Below are positions 7,082 to 16,612 of a stretch of 64,000 nt of DNA, in pieces. Each line of letters starts with the position of its first letter. Position 1 is the stretch's first letter. Origin of the DNA: Candidatus Gastranaerophilales bacterium (GTDB lineage Bacteria > Cyanobacteriota > Vampirovibrionia > Gastranaerophilales > Gastranaerophilaceae). Location of the stretch: positions 1 to 64,000 of the forward strand of contig CALVBU010000009.1 in the NCBI GenBank assembly GCA_944325875.1, in the 5' to 3' direction. The notes under the pieces are model-generated. The model worked only from the letters and a program-made list of their open reading frames with translations. It did not search any database and was not told where the DNA came from. A program made the position numbers and the translations under genes.

Positions 7082-9268
7082 ATGCTGTTGTTTTTTCTAT
7101 CTTTTATTATCATATTATTAACATCTTTTTTTGCTGTTGCATGTTTTGAAAATAAAAAATTTAATATTGCATTGATTTATATTTTAGTCACAATGTTTGC
7201 GAATGTAGTTTTGACGTTTGAAATTCTGTCGCTATTTTCTGCTATATCTCAGGTTGGAGTGTTGAGTTTTAATTTAATTTTATTTATTCTCTCTCTTGCC
7301 TATTGGTTGAAGGCTGGAAAACCATTGTATGACTTTGAAATAAAAATGCCTTTAAAAGTTTTTTTTAATACCTTAATGAAGGATAAGTATCTTTTTGTAT
7401 TATTTTTTAGTTCATGCTTTATGTGTTTTGTTGCATTATGGTTAATAAGTTTTATGCCGGTAGTAAATCCTGATGCTGAAGGGTATCATGTCCTAAGAAG
7501 TTTGTTTTGGATTTCTAACGGTAATTTAAATCATTTTGATATTGCTGAATCCAGATGTCTTGATTTCCCTATTAATTCGGAGATTTTATATACTTGGATT
7601 CTTCTTTTTGTAAGAAAATGTGTGTGGTTTGGAATATTTTCATTTGCAGGATTCGTTTTGTCGATATCTGCTTTATATGGAATATTGACTAATATAGGGC
7701 TCTCTTTGCGTAAAAAGTTGTGGGTAATTCTTTTAACCTCATCTTTAGCTTCTGTAATTGTCCAAATTTCTGGAACTGAAACAGATATAATTATTTCAGG
7801 GCTTGTACTTGCTAGTATTTACCTATACTGTAATGCTCTAAAATCCTGTAAGCGAGTTCCAATATATGTATCTTCTCTTGCTTATGCTCTTGCTATAGGG
7901 ACAAAAACTCCTGCAATTATGTTGATTCCCGGGGTCGGAATTTGGATGGTTGCAATGAGCATTTATTACAAAAAGAAAGATTTTTATAAGCCTTTTTTAT
8001 CGTTTTTACTTTTTGCTTTAATAAATTTTATTTTATTTGGAGCTTATAATTATCTGCTTAATTTCTTAGATTATGGCAATATTGCTGGGTCTCCTTCTTT
8101 GCTTGCTGTTCATCAAAATCATAACGGATTGAAGTCTGTGCCGGCAGATTTTATTAAGTATATTTTTATGTTCTTTGATTTTACCGGATTTACTTGGAAT
8201 AAAACATTAGGGGTTCATATAATCCATTTTAGAGACTCAATATTGTCTTCTCTTGGTTTATTTGTTTCTCAGGATGGGCTTAATTCTTCAGATTCTTCTT
8301 TATCAAACAGTTCTCTTTTGGAACCGTTAATGGGCATGGGCATCTTGGGCTTTTTAGTTTATTTGCCTTGTTTATTTTATTCGCTGGTAAAACCTATTAT
8401 CACTAGAAAGAAAAAAGATTTATTAATATTTCCGTTTGGAATAATTTTACTGGTGACAATTTTTATGATGGCGTATCAGATTCAGTACATGACTTATAGT
8501 ATAAGATTTTTGACATCTTTTTGTGTGGTTTGTGCGCCTGTTTTAGCTTATTCATACTCTAAAAAGAATAATCTGTTTAAATTTATTATTGTATTTTTTG
8601 CCGTGTTTAACCTTTTGTTTGTATCTACACATCTTTGGGCAAGAGCTGCAATAAGAATATTCTCTTATTTTAGAGAGGGTGCGACAGTATCTCAAGTTCG
8701 AGAAATTGCGACATGTTCAGGTTTCTTTAAAGGAATAAATAAGAACCCTTCGTTAATCTCTAATTATCCAATATTTAATATAGCTTGTGGCATAAGAAAT
8801 AAGTTACGGTTAATTGATAAAAGAAATAAAATTCTGTACTTTTCTAATGCTTCAGATACCCTTTTAATAATCAAAATGATGGAATTTCAAGGGTATAACA
8901 TAGATTTTAAAACCGCTGAAAATATTGAAAATATTGATTTCAGTAAGTATAACTTGATCGTGACGATTGATGATATTCAAGTTTCTACAAATGTTCAGAA
9001 ATACAATAGTCGTAACTCAGGTTTTGATTACATTACAGATGGTATAGTCTGCTCTTATATTGATTTGAATGATATGCCAATTTCACATGCTTCTAATTCA
9101 TATCCGTATAAATCTATATGTAGATTTACGAATTATTTTTTCAAAAAGCATGGATATAAATTCTATAATGAATTTGCGGTTGATTATAGAGAAAATGGAC
9201 AGTTATCAGTAATTAAATTTAAGTTCTATGAAAATACAAATAATCCGGTAATTACCCCATTATATTAA
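7082..9268 (+). CDS. GT-C superfamily membrane glycosyltransferase, copy 2
   Basis: A 728-residue paralogue of the preceding gene with the same arrangement: hydrophobic start, periplasmic catalytic loop with Asp (PDAEGYHVLRSLFW), NHFDIAESR, FPINSEILYTW, then further membrane helices (YALAIGTKTPA) and a soluble tail. It starts at ATG 7082 behind a strong GAGGAGAGAGG. Side by side the two proteins are clearly alike but far from identical, so the duplication is old and the two may differ in acceptor or donor. The 3' end overlaps the convergent gene by 17 bases. Confidence 0.7.
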   Translation: MLLFFLSFIIILLTSFFAVACFENKKFNIALIYILVTMFANVVLTFEILSLFSAISQVGVLSFNLILFILSLAYWLKAGKPLYDFEIKMPLKVFFNTLMKDKYLFVLFFSSCFMCFVALWLISFMPVVNPDAEGYHVLRSLFWISNGNLNHFDIAESRCLDFPINSEILYTWILLFVRKCVWFGIFSFAGFVLSISALYGILTNIGLSLRKKLWVILLTSSLASVIVQISGTETDIIISGLVLASIYLYCNALKSCKRVPIYVSSLAYALAIGTKTPAIMLIPGVGIWMVAMSIYYKKKDFYKPFLSFLLFALINFILFGAYNYLLNFLDYGNIAGSPSLLAVHQNHNGLKSVPADFIKYIFMFFDFTGFTWNKTLGVHIIHFRDSILSSLGLFVSQDGLNSSDSSLSNSSLLEPLMGMGILGFLVYLPCLFYSLVKPIITRKKKDLLIFPFGIILLVTIFMMAYQIQYMTYSIRFLTSFCVVCAPVLAYSYSKKNNLFKFIIVFFAVFNLLFVSTHLWARAAIRIFSYFREGATVSQVREIATCSGFFKGINKNPSLISNYPIFNIACGIRNKLRLIDKRNKILYFSNASDTLLIIKMMEFQGYNIDFKTAENIENIDFSKYNLIVTIDDIQVSTNVQKYNSRNSGFDYITDGIVCSYIDLNDMPISHASNSYPYKSICRFTNYFFKKHGYKFYNEFAVDYRENGQLSVIKFKFYENTNNPVITPLY

Positions 9269-9650
9269 GTTTACGTCCGCTAGTTGAGAGCATGCTCTGA
9301 GCTTGAGCCTTAATTTCTCTCGCTTTTGCTGCAACTTTATAGTCTTGAGGAGAAGGATCTCCAGGTGCCATAGCAGAGCGGATAACGATATTTGCTTCAT
9401 CAATGGTTTTTTGCGGATTGTTAGGGTTTAATACAGGCATTTTTATGGCAACATGCCCTCCAACAGGAATGCCGTCGGAATTCTTTTCAATAACTATTGA
9501 ACCAGCCAAAGCTCCACCTGCAGATTTATGAGCTTGTTCATGCGCATAAATCTCATTGTAATTTCTTTGTATTAATTCTTGCTTTTGCTGATTATTATTT
9601 TGTTGAAGTAAGTTTGAATAAAGACTACCAAAGTTAACATTCCTAATCAT
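9252..9650 (-). CDS. small SprA-related putative zinc metalloprotein
   Basis: A 132-residue protein with the zincin-type motif HEQAHKSAGG (H-E-x-x-H) at about residues 38-47. This sequence context is typical of the SprA-related family (PF12118). Downstream VGGHVAIKMPV and a region of alternating charged helix (AKAREIKAQAQSML) also fit that family. It is shorter than the usual 200-400-residue members and lacks their long N-terminal part. It starts MIRNVNFGSLY, with the short x-F-G motif seen in other proteins of this window. There is no signal peptide. AGGTTAGG precedes the ATG. Protease activity is inferred from the motif only. Confidence 0.65.
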   Translation of the reverse strand: MIRNVNFGSLYSNLLQQNNNQQKQELIQRNYNEIYAHEQAHKSAGGALAGSIVIEKNSDGIPVGGHVAIKMPVLNPNNPQKTIDEANIVIRSAMAPGDPSPQDYKVAAKAREIKAQAQSMLSTSGRKLNIMG

Positions 9651-9734
9651 ACGCCTAACCTCATACTATTTCAGAAATATTATACTACATAGATAGTAAT
9701 TGTTCAACTATTTATTACGAATTATAAAAGCATT

Positions 9735-9760
9735 AAAAAAGACGCCTTAGTGGCGTCTTA
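9735..9760 (-). terminator. terminator after tRNA-Glu
   Basis: The stem AAGACGCC / GGCGTCTT with a short ACTAA loop is followed by T residues on the minus strand, immediately downstream of the tRNA. Confidence 0.8.
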
Positions 9761-9768
9761 TTCTAAAA

Positions 9769-9844
9769 TGGTACTCCCAGGGGAATTCGAATCCCCGTCT
9801 ACACCGTGAAAGGGTGTTGTCCTAGGCCTCTAGACGATGGGAGC
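9769..9844 (-). tRNA. tRNA-Glu (anticodon TTC)
   Basis: A full cloverleaf: acceptor GCTCCCA / TGGGAGT (first pair G-U), D arm with CTAGAGGCCTAGG, anticodon loop CTTTCAC giving TTC, and a T arm with GATTCGAATT. The sequence ends in an encoded CCA. It closely resembles the E. coli tRNA-Glu layout. Confidence 0.95.
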
Positions 9845-9912
9845 CTGATATTTTTGAGTTTAAAGTTTTTGATTTATTCTCTAAACTCTGGGGTTTCCCT
9901 TCCACGTTTTCT

Positions 9913-9940
9913 ATAGTACCAAAACAAAATTTTTTGTCAA
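9913..9940 (-). promoter_or_regulatory. tRNA-Glu promoter
   Basis: Perfect TTGACA, 16 bases, TACTAT on the minus strand, about 60 bases before the mature tRNA. The rest of the 9651-10108 gap holds only this, the tRNA, its terminator and the clpC promoter. Confidence 0.55.
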
Positions 9941-10046
9941 CAACTTTTTTTTATATTTTTTATATATAAAAATTTTAGAGTCTAAAAAGTTGTTTTTATA
10001 ATGTATTATAAAATTTCTAAACTGTTTGTAATACGCCTTTGCCCTC

Positions 10047-10075
10047 TTGAAAGATTTTTATTTTTTATGTAAAAT
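10047..10075 (+). promoter_or_regulatory. clpC promoter
   Basis: TTGAAA, 17 bases, TAAAAT. A leader of about 26 bases with AGGAG follows before the clpC ATG. I see no CtsR or HrcA (CIRCE) operator around it. Confidence 0.65.
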
Positions 10076-10108
10076 ATATATCATATAAGTAGAGATAGGA
10101 GCTAATTA

Positions 10109-12604
10109 ATGTTTGAACGTTTTACGGAAAAGGCCATAAAGGTAATAATGTTGGCTCAAGAAGAGGCTCGCAGGCTCGGCCATAATTTCGTCGGTACAGA
10201 ACAGGTTCTACTTGGTCTTATCGGAGAAGGAACTGGTGTTGCTGCAAAAACCCTTAAATCAATGGGGGTAACTCTTAAAGATGCCAGAGCAGAGGTAGAA
10301 AAAATAATAGGCAGAGGTTCAGGATTTGTAGCGGTAGAAATTCCTTTTACACCTAGAGCTAAGCGTGTTCTTGAATTGTCTTGGGATGAAGCTAGACAAT
10401 TAGGACATAACTATATAGGAACCGAACATCTTTTACTCGGGCTTATCCGTGAAGGTGAAGGTGTAGCTGCTAGAGTTTTAGAAAATCTCGGTGTAGATTT
10501 AAACAAAATTAGAAGTAATGTTGTGAAGATGTTAGGAGAGTCAAAACCTCAAACAGCTTCAGCTGGTTCTTCTAGTTCTTCTTCATCATCTTCTGGTGGT
10601 GGAAAGACTAAAACTCCTAGTCTTGATGAATTTGGTCGTGATTTAACTCTTGCTGCTCAGGAATTGCGTTTGGATCCTGTAGTTGGCAGAGAAAAAGAAA
10701 TCGAACGTGTTATTCAAATTCTTGCAAGACGTACTAAAAATAACCCTGTTCTTATTGGTGAACCAGGTGTTGGTAAAACCGCAGTGGCAGAAGGACTTGC
10801 TATTAGAATTGTAAATGCTGAAGTTCCAGATATTCTTGATGGAAAAAAAGTAATTCAATTAGATATGGGCTTGCTTGTTGCTGGTACTAAATATCGTGGT
10901 GAGTTCGAAGAACGTTTGAAAAAAATTATGGATGAAATTCGTCAAGCAGGTAATATAATCCTTGTAATTGATGAAATGCATACGCTTATTGGTGCAGGTG
11001 CAGCAGAAGGTGCTATTGATGCTGCAAATATCTTGAAACCTGCTCTATCAAGAGGTGAAATTCAAGTTATTGGTGCAACAACACTTGATGAATACAGAAA
11101 ATATGTCGAAAAAGATTCAGCTTTAGAAAGACGTTTCCAATCTGTTATTATTGAAGAACCTACTATTGATGAATCAATAGAAATTATCAAAGGTTTAAAA
11201 CCAAAATATGAAGATCACCACAAACTTTTAATTTCTGATGAAGCAATTGTTGCGGCTGTAAAATTGTCTAGTAAGTACATTACAGACAGATTTTTACCAG
11301 ATAAAGCAATTGACGTAATTGATGAGGCTTCATCTAAAGTTCGTTTGAAAGTATCTACTCTTTCTCCAGAAGGTAAAGAACTTGAAAAAGAGTTAAGAGA
11401 CTTAATTAAAGAAAAAGAAGAAGCTATCAGAAATCAAGAATTTGAAAAAGCTTCTCAACTTCGTGATGATGAGGCTGATTTAAAAGATAGAATTCGTGAG
11501 ATGGCTCAAAAATACAGAGAAGAACACGAAGCTAATAAACCAACAGTAACTGCAGAAAATGTTGCAGAAGTTATCGCAACTATGACTGGGGTGCCTGTTA
11601 CTAAACTAACTGAAGGTGAAAGTGAAAGATTACTTAAGCTTGAAGAAACTCTTCATGCTCGTGTAATTGGTCAAAATGACGCGGTTGTAGCTATTTCAAA
11701 AGCTATCAGACGTGCCAGAGTCGGTTTGAAGAGCCCTAACAGACCAATCGGAAGCTTTATATTCTGTGGTCCTACAGGTGTTGGTAAAACTGAACTTGCT
11801 AAGGCTCTTGCTGAAGCTGTATTTGGTTCTGAAGATAACATGATAAGAGTTGATATGTCAGAATTTATGGAAAAACATTCAACTGCAAAACTTATCGGTT
11901 CACCTCCAGGTTATGTAGGTTATGATGATGGAGGTCACTTAACTGAACTTATCAGAAAGAAACCTTATTCGGTTGTTCTTTTCGATGAAATTGAAAAAGC
12001 TCATCCGGATGTGTTTAATATCATGCTTCAAATTCTTGATGATGGTCGTTTGACTGACTCTAAAGGTCGTCATATTAACTTCAAAAATACTATTATCATC
12101 ATGACTTCAAACGTCGGAGCAAGCATGATTACAACAACATCAAGATTAGGCTTCTCAACTTCTGATGATGAGTCAAAAGACAAATATGAAAAACTTAAAG
12201 AAACAGTTTCTGAAGAAATGAAAAAGGCATTCAGACCTGAATTCTTGAACCGTATTGATGAAACTATCGTATTTGCTCACTTGTCACAAGAAGAAATCAG
12301 ACAGATTGTTGACTTGATGTTAAAAGACTTATTTAAACGTCTTGCAGAAAGAGATTTGTCTGTTGAAGTAACTGATGAAGTGAAAGATCATCTTGCTAAA
12401 AACGGTTATTCTGAAGCTTATGGTGCAAGACCGTTAAGACGTCTTATCCAACGTAAGATTGAGGATAACTTGGCAGAAGAAATCCTCTCAGGTAAGTATG
12501 AGCCAGGCGATACGATAAGAATAACTCTTGTTGATGATAAGATTGCTTTTGAAAAAGCAAGTAAGAAAAAGTCAAAGGCTAAAGAAGAAGTTACAGCAGA
12601 GTAA
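10109..12604 (+). CDS. clpC: ClpC, AAA+ unfoldase of the Clp protease
   Basis: A Clp/Hsp100 unfoldase that feeds substrates to ClpP. Two ClpN repeats fill residues 1-145 ([21 protein letters not shown] and a second [14 protein letters not shown]). A serine/glycine-rich linker follows. The first AAA module has Walker A GEPGVGKT near residue 217. A UVR-type coiled segment ([12 protein letters not shown]) marks it as ClpC rather than ClpA or ClpB. The second AAA module has GPTGVGKT near residue 554. The LGF tripeptide after the second module matches the ClpP-docking loop. Length 831 is normal. It has its own promoter and terminator and is thus monocistronic. clpP and adaptor genes are not in the window. 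Confidence 0.96.
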   Translation: MFERFTEKAIKVIMLAQEEARRLGHNFVGTEQVLLGLIGEGTGVAAKTLKSMGVTLKDARAEVEKIIGRGSGFVAVEIPFTPRAKRVLELSWDEARQLGHNYIGTEHLLLGLIREGEGVAARVLENLGVDLNKIRSNVVKMLGESKPQTASAGSSSSSSSSSGGGKTKTPSLDEFGRDLTLAAQELRLDPVVGREKEIERVIQILARRTKNNPVLIGEPGVGKTAVAEGLAIRIVNAEVPDILDGKKVIQLDMGLLVAGTKYRGEFEERLKKIMDEIRQAGNIILVIDEMHTLIGAGAAEGAIDAANILKPALSRGEIQVIGATTLDEYRKYVEKDSALERRFQSVIIEEPTIDESIEIIKGLKPKYEDHHKLLISDEAIVAAVKLSSKYITDRFLPDKAIDVIDEASSKVRLKVSTLSPEGKELEKELRDLIKEKEEAIRNQEFEKASQLRDDEADLKDRIREMAQKYREEHEANKPTVTAENVAEVIATMTGVPVTKLTEGESERLLKLEETLHARVIGQNDAVVAISKAIRRARVGLKSPNRPIGSFIFCGPTGVGKTELAKALAEAVFGSEDNMIRVDMSEFMEKHSTAKLIGSPPGYVGYDDGGHLTELIRKKPYSVVLFDEIEKAHPDVFNIMLQILDDGRLTDSKGRHINFKNTIIIMTSNVGASMITTTSRLGFSTSDDESKDKYEKLKETVSEEMKKAFRPEFLNRIDETIVFAHLSQEEIRQIVDLMLKDLFKRLAERDLSVEVTDEVKDHLAKNGYSEAYGARPLRRLIQRKIEDNLAEEILSGKYEPGDTIRITLVDDKIAFEKASKKKSKAKEEVTAE

Positions 12605-12612
12605 AAATAATA

Positions 12613-12645
12613 AAAAGAGCCGATTTTAAAAATCGGCTCTTTTTG
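12613..12645 (+). terminator. clpC terminator
   Basis: An 11-bp perfect stem AAGAGCCGATT / AATCGGCTCTT, extended by flanking A/T pairs, with a short loop and a T tract. It lies just after the clpC stop codon. Confidence 0.88.
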
Positions 12646-12668
12646 AAACTATAAGATTTAAGGTTGGA

Positions 12669-13883
12669 ATGGCTAAGTTTTTTTATAAAGCATTAAAAAA
12701 TAATAAAATAGAAGTGAAAGGATATATAGAAGCTGAAAATCCTCGTGAGGCTCGTGATAAAGTCCGTGGATTGGGATTTTTACCGACTAATATCTATGAA
12801 GAAACTTTTGAAAAACAGCCAGTTGAAAATTCAGTAGCGAAAATTTCAAGATTGTCGTTGAGTGAAAAGATATTTTTTACATCTGAACTGCAAGTTATGT
12901 TGGCTTCAAGTATTCCTATGATAGAAGCATTAACTACTGTTGAAGAGCATGCTCACAAACCAAAAATAAGAATAATTGCAAATGATTTAAAAAATAAGAT
13001 AGTTAATGGTAGTACTTTTTCTGAAGCTTTGCAATCTTATGAAAAAGTTTTTGGTCCTGTATATATTGGGCTTTGTAAGGCTGGGGAAGCTTCTGGAAAT
13101 TTAGATAAAACTTTTGAGTATAACTTAGCTGTCTTAAGAAAACAAGATGATTTGAAGGCAAAAGTTATTAGCATGTCTATTTATCCTGCGATTACAGTGC
13201 TTATTTTAACTGCTGTCTTTATAATTTGTGGTAAGCTTGTTTTTCCGGCGTTTATAAGTGGTGCAAATATTTCTGCTGGAGATATTCCCTGGACTGTTAA
13301 TTTTGTTGTTGGAACGTGTGATTATTTGTTTAAGTATTGGATGATTACGCTTATTACTTTTATTGCAGGAATATGGGGGTTAATAAAAATCTGGGAGCAA
13401 AGTTGCTTTAAAAAGTTTGTTGATGAACAATTTTTAAAAATTCCGCTCGTTTCTGATTTTATTAGGTACATTAATCTATCTTCATTTTTTGCCGTATTAA
13501 ATGTGGCTTATGAGTCTGGAATTACTATTGTTTCATCGTTAGAGTTGGCAAATAGTACGCTTTCTAATACAACTATAAAAAAAGAAGCAGAATGTTCCAA
13601 AGCGCTTGTGACAAAAGGAGAAGAATTGTCTCAATCTTTTGTTAAATCAGAGCTTGTTCCGCCAATTTTTAACACTTTAATAGTTACAGGTGAAAAAAGC
13701 GGTCGTTTAGGACAAATGTTTCGCGATATAGCTTTAGGTATCGATAAAAGGCTAGAGCTGGTTATGTCAGCATTATCTAAAGCTTTTGAACCTGCATTGA
13801 CTGTAATTATTGGAATAGTTGTCGGGTATATTGTTATTGCCTTCTTCCAGTTGTATGGAAGTATGATTGGCACAATGTTTTAG
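12669..13883 (+). CDS. pilC: PilC/GspF-family type IV pilus inner-membrane platform protein
   Basis: This inner-membrane protein forms the assembly platform of type IV pilus or type II secretion machines. It starts FFYKALKNNKIEVKGYIEAENPREA, the usual N-terminal pattern, and carries two T2SF cytoplasmic domains (residues about 75-195 and 280-400). Each is followed by hydrophobic helices, with the family pattern GEASGNLD and its repeat GEKSGRLGQMF. The length of 404 is standard. AAGGTTGG precedes the ATG. No pilB, pilT or pilD is adjacent, but two pilin-like genes occur later in the window. The last 4 bases overlap the convergent TPR gene. Confidence 0.92.
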   Translation: MAKFFYKALKNNKIEVKGYIEAENPREARDKVRGLGFLPTNIYEETFEKQPVENSVAKISRLSLSEKIFFTSELQVMLASSIPMIEALTTVEEHAHKPKIRIIANDLKNKIVNGSTFSEALQSYEKVFGPVYIGLCKAGEASGNLDKTFEYNLAVLRKQDDLKAKVISMSIYPAITVLILTAVFIICGKLVFPAFISGANISAGDIPWTVNFVVGTCDYLFKYWMITLITFIAGIWGLIKIWEQSCFKKFVDEQFLKIPLVSDFIRYINLSSFFAVLNVAYESGITIVSSLELANSTLSNTTIKKEAECSKALVTKGEELSQSFVKSELVPPIFNTLIVTGEKSGRLGQMFRDIALGIDKRLELVMSALSKAFEPALTVIIGIVVGYIVIAFFQLYGSMIGTMF

Positions 13884-15286
13884 TTCCCTTTATTAAAAAA
13901 TCTCATAATCTTATCAATCAAACCTTCTTCTTGCGCCATTTCAGTGTTTTCAAGTTTTGCAAGTTTTCTTCTGATTGGTTCTGTTTCAGGTGAATCCCCT
14001 GTAATTGATAAGTATTTTTGATAATATTTTACAGCTTCAGGTTTATTTCTAAGTTTTTCGTATTTTTCTGCAATTTGTCTTATTAAAACAGAATTTCTTT
14101 TATCTGTTTCTAGAAGTTTTTCTAAGTATTCAACTTGAGTTGCATAATCTCCGATACTTTCTCTGAATTCAGCAAGTTTTTTTAGTGCAGTTTTATTTGT
14201 TGGCTCAAGTTTGTATAGTTTTTCGTAAAATTCAATAGCATGGTTTTTCTCGCCGGTGCTTTCTAATAAAATTGCAAGAGAATGTATTAGATCTGCATCA
14301 TCATCTTTTAATTGATAAGCATTTAATAAATCATTTACTGCGATATCTTTATTTCCGCGTGCAAGATTATATTTTCCCCAGTTTATATGAGCGTTATAGT
14401 CATCTTGTTTACCTTCGTATATTAAAGCTTTCATTTGGAAGCCTAATGCAGTATTAGGTTGGAATTTTTCATATTCTATAACGTTTTCCAAAGCTTTATC
14501 AAATTCTTTTTCCTCGTAATAGTACTGAGCTTTGATTACATAAAAGTCAGAATTCCCGATGTATTTTTCTTTGCATTTCTGAATTTCAGAGAATGCTTCA
14601 TTTCTGTCTCCTAAGGCTAAAAGGCATTTTATTCTAAGTAAATCGTCATTTGTAATGTCTTTAGCAAGTTCAGGTTGATTATTTTTCAAATACAGTTTAG
14701 CTAAATCTTCTTTTATACTTTCTGTATCAAACCCTTCTTTTCTGGCTCTTTCTAAGGTTTCTATGGCACTTCCTACTGCATTTTCAGATAAATAAAGATT
14801 TGCCAGTTTTTTATAGACTTCTTCATGAGTATGATCAAAGTCAAGAATTTTTAAATATTCATCGATAGCTTTTACATTATTTCCAACTTGTTCATATAAT
14901 GAGCCCAGAACAAATCTTGTTGAGCATTGAGCTTCTTCATTATCAGCCGTATGAGTTAAAGCTTTTTTGAAATCGTTAATAGCATGTTCCAGCTGGTGCA
15001 TAACAGAATGCATGTTACCTCTGTAAATATAATATTTAAATTTATCAGTTGTAACATAAATGTCCATAAGCTGTTCATAAGCCATTACGTTTGTTGCATC
15101 CATTTCTAAAATAGCAGAATAGTATTCAGAAGCTTCATCTTTTTTGCCAAGCATCATAGCAATATGTCCGAGACGTTCTAAAAGCCCTAAATCTTTAGGG
15201 TTTGTTTCGTATGATTTTTTATATTCTTCGTATGCTTTATCGTATTGTTCGTTTTCTTCATATTGTTCTGCTAATTGTAAGCTCAT
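13880..15286 (-). CDS. tetratricopeptide-repeat protein
   Basis: A 468-residue protein made almost entirely of TPR units (about 11-12), each with the A-x-x-x-Y/L...A-x-x-x-F/Y-x-x-A-L spacing, for example GHIAMMLGKKDEASEYYSAI and YEKLRNKPEAVKYYQKYL. There is no signal peptide or membrane segment, so it is probably a cytoplasmic scaffold. The C-terminus is a short charged tail (IDKIMRFFNKGN). AAGGAG lies about 10 bases before the ATG. It follows pth on the same strand but a terminator lies between them. Partners cannot be told from the sequence. Confidence 0.85.
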   Translation of the reverse strand: MSLQLAEQYEENEQYDKAYEEYKKSYETNPKDLGLLERLGHIAMMLGKKDEASEYYSAILEMDATNVMAYEQLMDIYVTTDKFKYYIYRGNMHSVMHQLEHAINDFKKALTHTADNEEAQCSTRFVLGSLYEQVGNNVKAIDEYLKILDFDHTHEEVYKKLANLYLSENAVGSAIETLERARKEGFDTESIKEDLAKLYLKNNQPELAKDITNDDLLRIKCLLALGDRNEAFSEIQKCKEKYIGNSDFYVIKAQYYYEEKEFDKALENVIEYEKFQPNTALGFQMKALIYEGKQDDYNAHINWGKYNLARGNKDIAVNDLLNAYQLKDDDADLIHSLAILLESTGEKNHAIEFYEKLYKLEPTNKTALKKLAEFRESIGDYATQVEYLEKLLETDKRNSVLIRQIAEKYEKLRNKPEAVKYYQKYLSITGDSPETEPIRRKLAKLENTEMAQEEGLIDKIMRFFNKGN

Positions 15287-15320
15287 TATAGTTATACTCC
15301 TTTTTTATTTATTATATATG

Positions 15321-15351
15321 AAAAAAGCCTTGAGTCTTCTCCAGTTGGGCT
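15321..15351 (-). terminator. probable pth terminator
   Basis: On the minus strand AGCC and GGCT close an imperfect hairpin that is followed by six T. It begins at the pth stop codon. Confidence 0.5.
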
Positions 15352-15907
15352 AATTATATTTGTTTTGAGTTTTTTCTATCCCATTTTCAAGATAAAATTT
15401 AACGGAGTCTATGCTTCTGTCAAGGACTTCTTTTAATGTATCAAGTTGATCTTTGGGAAAATTTTGCAAAACATAATTTTCTGATGGAATATTTGGTTGA
15501 GGCCCAATTCCTATTTTTAGTCTTGCGAAGTCTTTTGTTCCGGTATGTTTGATTATGGATTTAATCCCGTTGTGGCCTCCATCCGAGCCGTTTGCACGGT
15601 ATCTTATTCGGCCTAAGTCAAGGGCAATGTCATCATAGATTATTAATAAATCTTTTATATCAATTTTGTAGTAATCCATAATTGCCCGCACAGCTTCTCC
15701 GGATAAATTCATAAATGTTGTTGGTTTTGCAAGGATAATATCTTCATTTCCAACTTTTATTCTCGATATATATGCCTTTAGTTTATTTTCTAATTTAAAG
15801 CTGACACCTTCCGTTAATGCCCATCTATCAAGCACCATAAATCCAGCATTATGGCGTGTCATACAATATTTATCCCCGATATTTCCTAAGCCTGTTATAA
15901 GTTTCAT
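15350..15907 (-). CDS. pth: peptidyl-tRNA hydrolase
   Basis: Recycles peptidyl-tRNA released from stalled ribosomes. The N-terminus ITGLGNIGDKYCMTRHNAGFMVLD carries the catalytic His in TRHNAG; KPTTFMNLSGEAV and YDDIALDLGRIR are the substrate-binding and catalytic Asp regions; GSDGGHNGIKSII is the second signature. Length 185 is typical. AAAGGTAG precedes the start. Confidence 0.96.
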   Translation of the reverse strand: MKLITGLGNIGDKYCMTRHNAGFMVLDRWALTEGVSFKLENKLKAYISRIKVGNEDIILAKPTTFMNLSGEAVRAIMDYYKIDIKDLLIIYDDIALDLGRIRYRANGSDGGHNGIKSIIKHTGTKDFARLKIGIGPQPNIPSENYVLQNFPKDQLDTLKEVLDRSIDSVKFYLENGIEKTQNKYN

Positions 15908-16036
15908 ACATCTACCTTTTATATTTATTATTTTAACCTAAATAAATATTACCGCTCCTGTTTACCATGTTTTCGCTTAACAAAATGATAAGAAAGTTTT
16001 AATTTAATAGTGAATTTAATTAGAGAGGATACATAC

Positions 16037-16606
16037 ATGAAATCTAAAGACAAACCTATTGTACAAGAAAAAAGTTCAGAAAAAGTTGCTAAATTTCTTG
16101 AAAAAAACGGATTACATAAAAAAGATTTTGCAGAAATGATTGGGGTAACACTTTCTTATGTTTATAATTTAATAGATGATACCATTCCATTTTCAACGAG
16201 AGGTACAACTCTTGAAAGAATTGCTACCGTTATGGAGATTGAACCGGAAGAATTCGAAGAGTATAAAATACCTCAAGAACCAAGAGTTATAGATGATTTT
16301 GTGGAATATTTGCATAGTGAAATGAAACATAAAAAGATGTCTGTTGTAAATTTCTTGAAAGCTTTTCCGAGAAAGAAACGTTTAGAAATAGTCGATATCT
16401 TAAGGGGAAATCTTCCAATCCCTATTGATTATAAAGAATTGACAATGATTGCTCAAGTTTTAGAAATGAATAAAGAAGATGTCTATAATATGTGGGAACG
16501 TCGCATGAAAAATGTACTTGAAACTAATGGTATGAATATTTATGCAAATGCAGCATTAGTAAATGCTATGTTTGACTGTGCTAAAAAATACATTAGTTTA
16601 AAATAG
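16037..16606 (+). CDS. XRE-type helix-turn-helix protein with two HTH-like halves
   Basis: The N-terminal half (residues about 15-70) has a Cro/C1-type helix-turn-helix: VAKFLEKNGLHKKDFAEMIGVTLSYVYNLI, then a family-typical helix (TLERIATVMEIEPEEF). The second half repeats the pattern loosely (MSVVNFLKAFPRKKRLEIVDIL, then ELTMIAQVLEMNKEDVYNMW), suggesting an internal duplication. The ATG at 16037 with AGAGAGGAT upstream is preferred over a GTG at 16010. It stands alone between pth and the polysaccharide genes, and its target is unknown. A DNA-binding regulator is the likely role. Confidence 0.7.
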   Translation: MKSKDKPIVQEKSSEKVAKFLEKNGLHKKDFAEMIGVTLSYVYNLIDDTIPFSTRGTTLERIATVMEIEPEEFEEYKIPQEPRVIDDFVEYLHSEMKHKKMSVVNFLKAFPRKKRLEIVDILRGNLPIPIDYKELTMIAQVLEMNKEDVYNMWERRMKNVLETNGMNIYANAALVNAMFDCAKKYISLK

Positions 16607-16612
16607 AATTTC

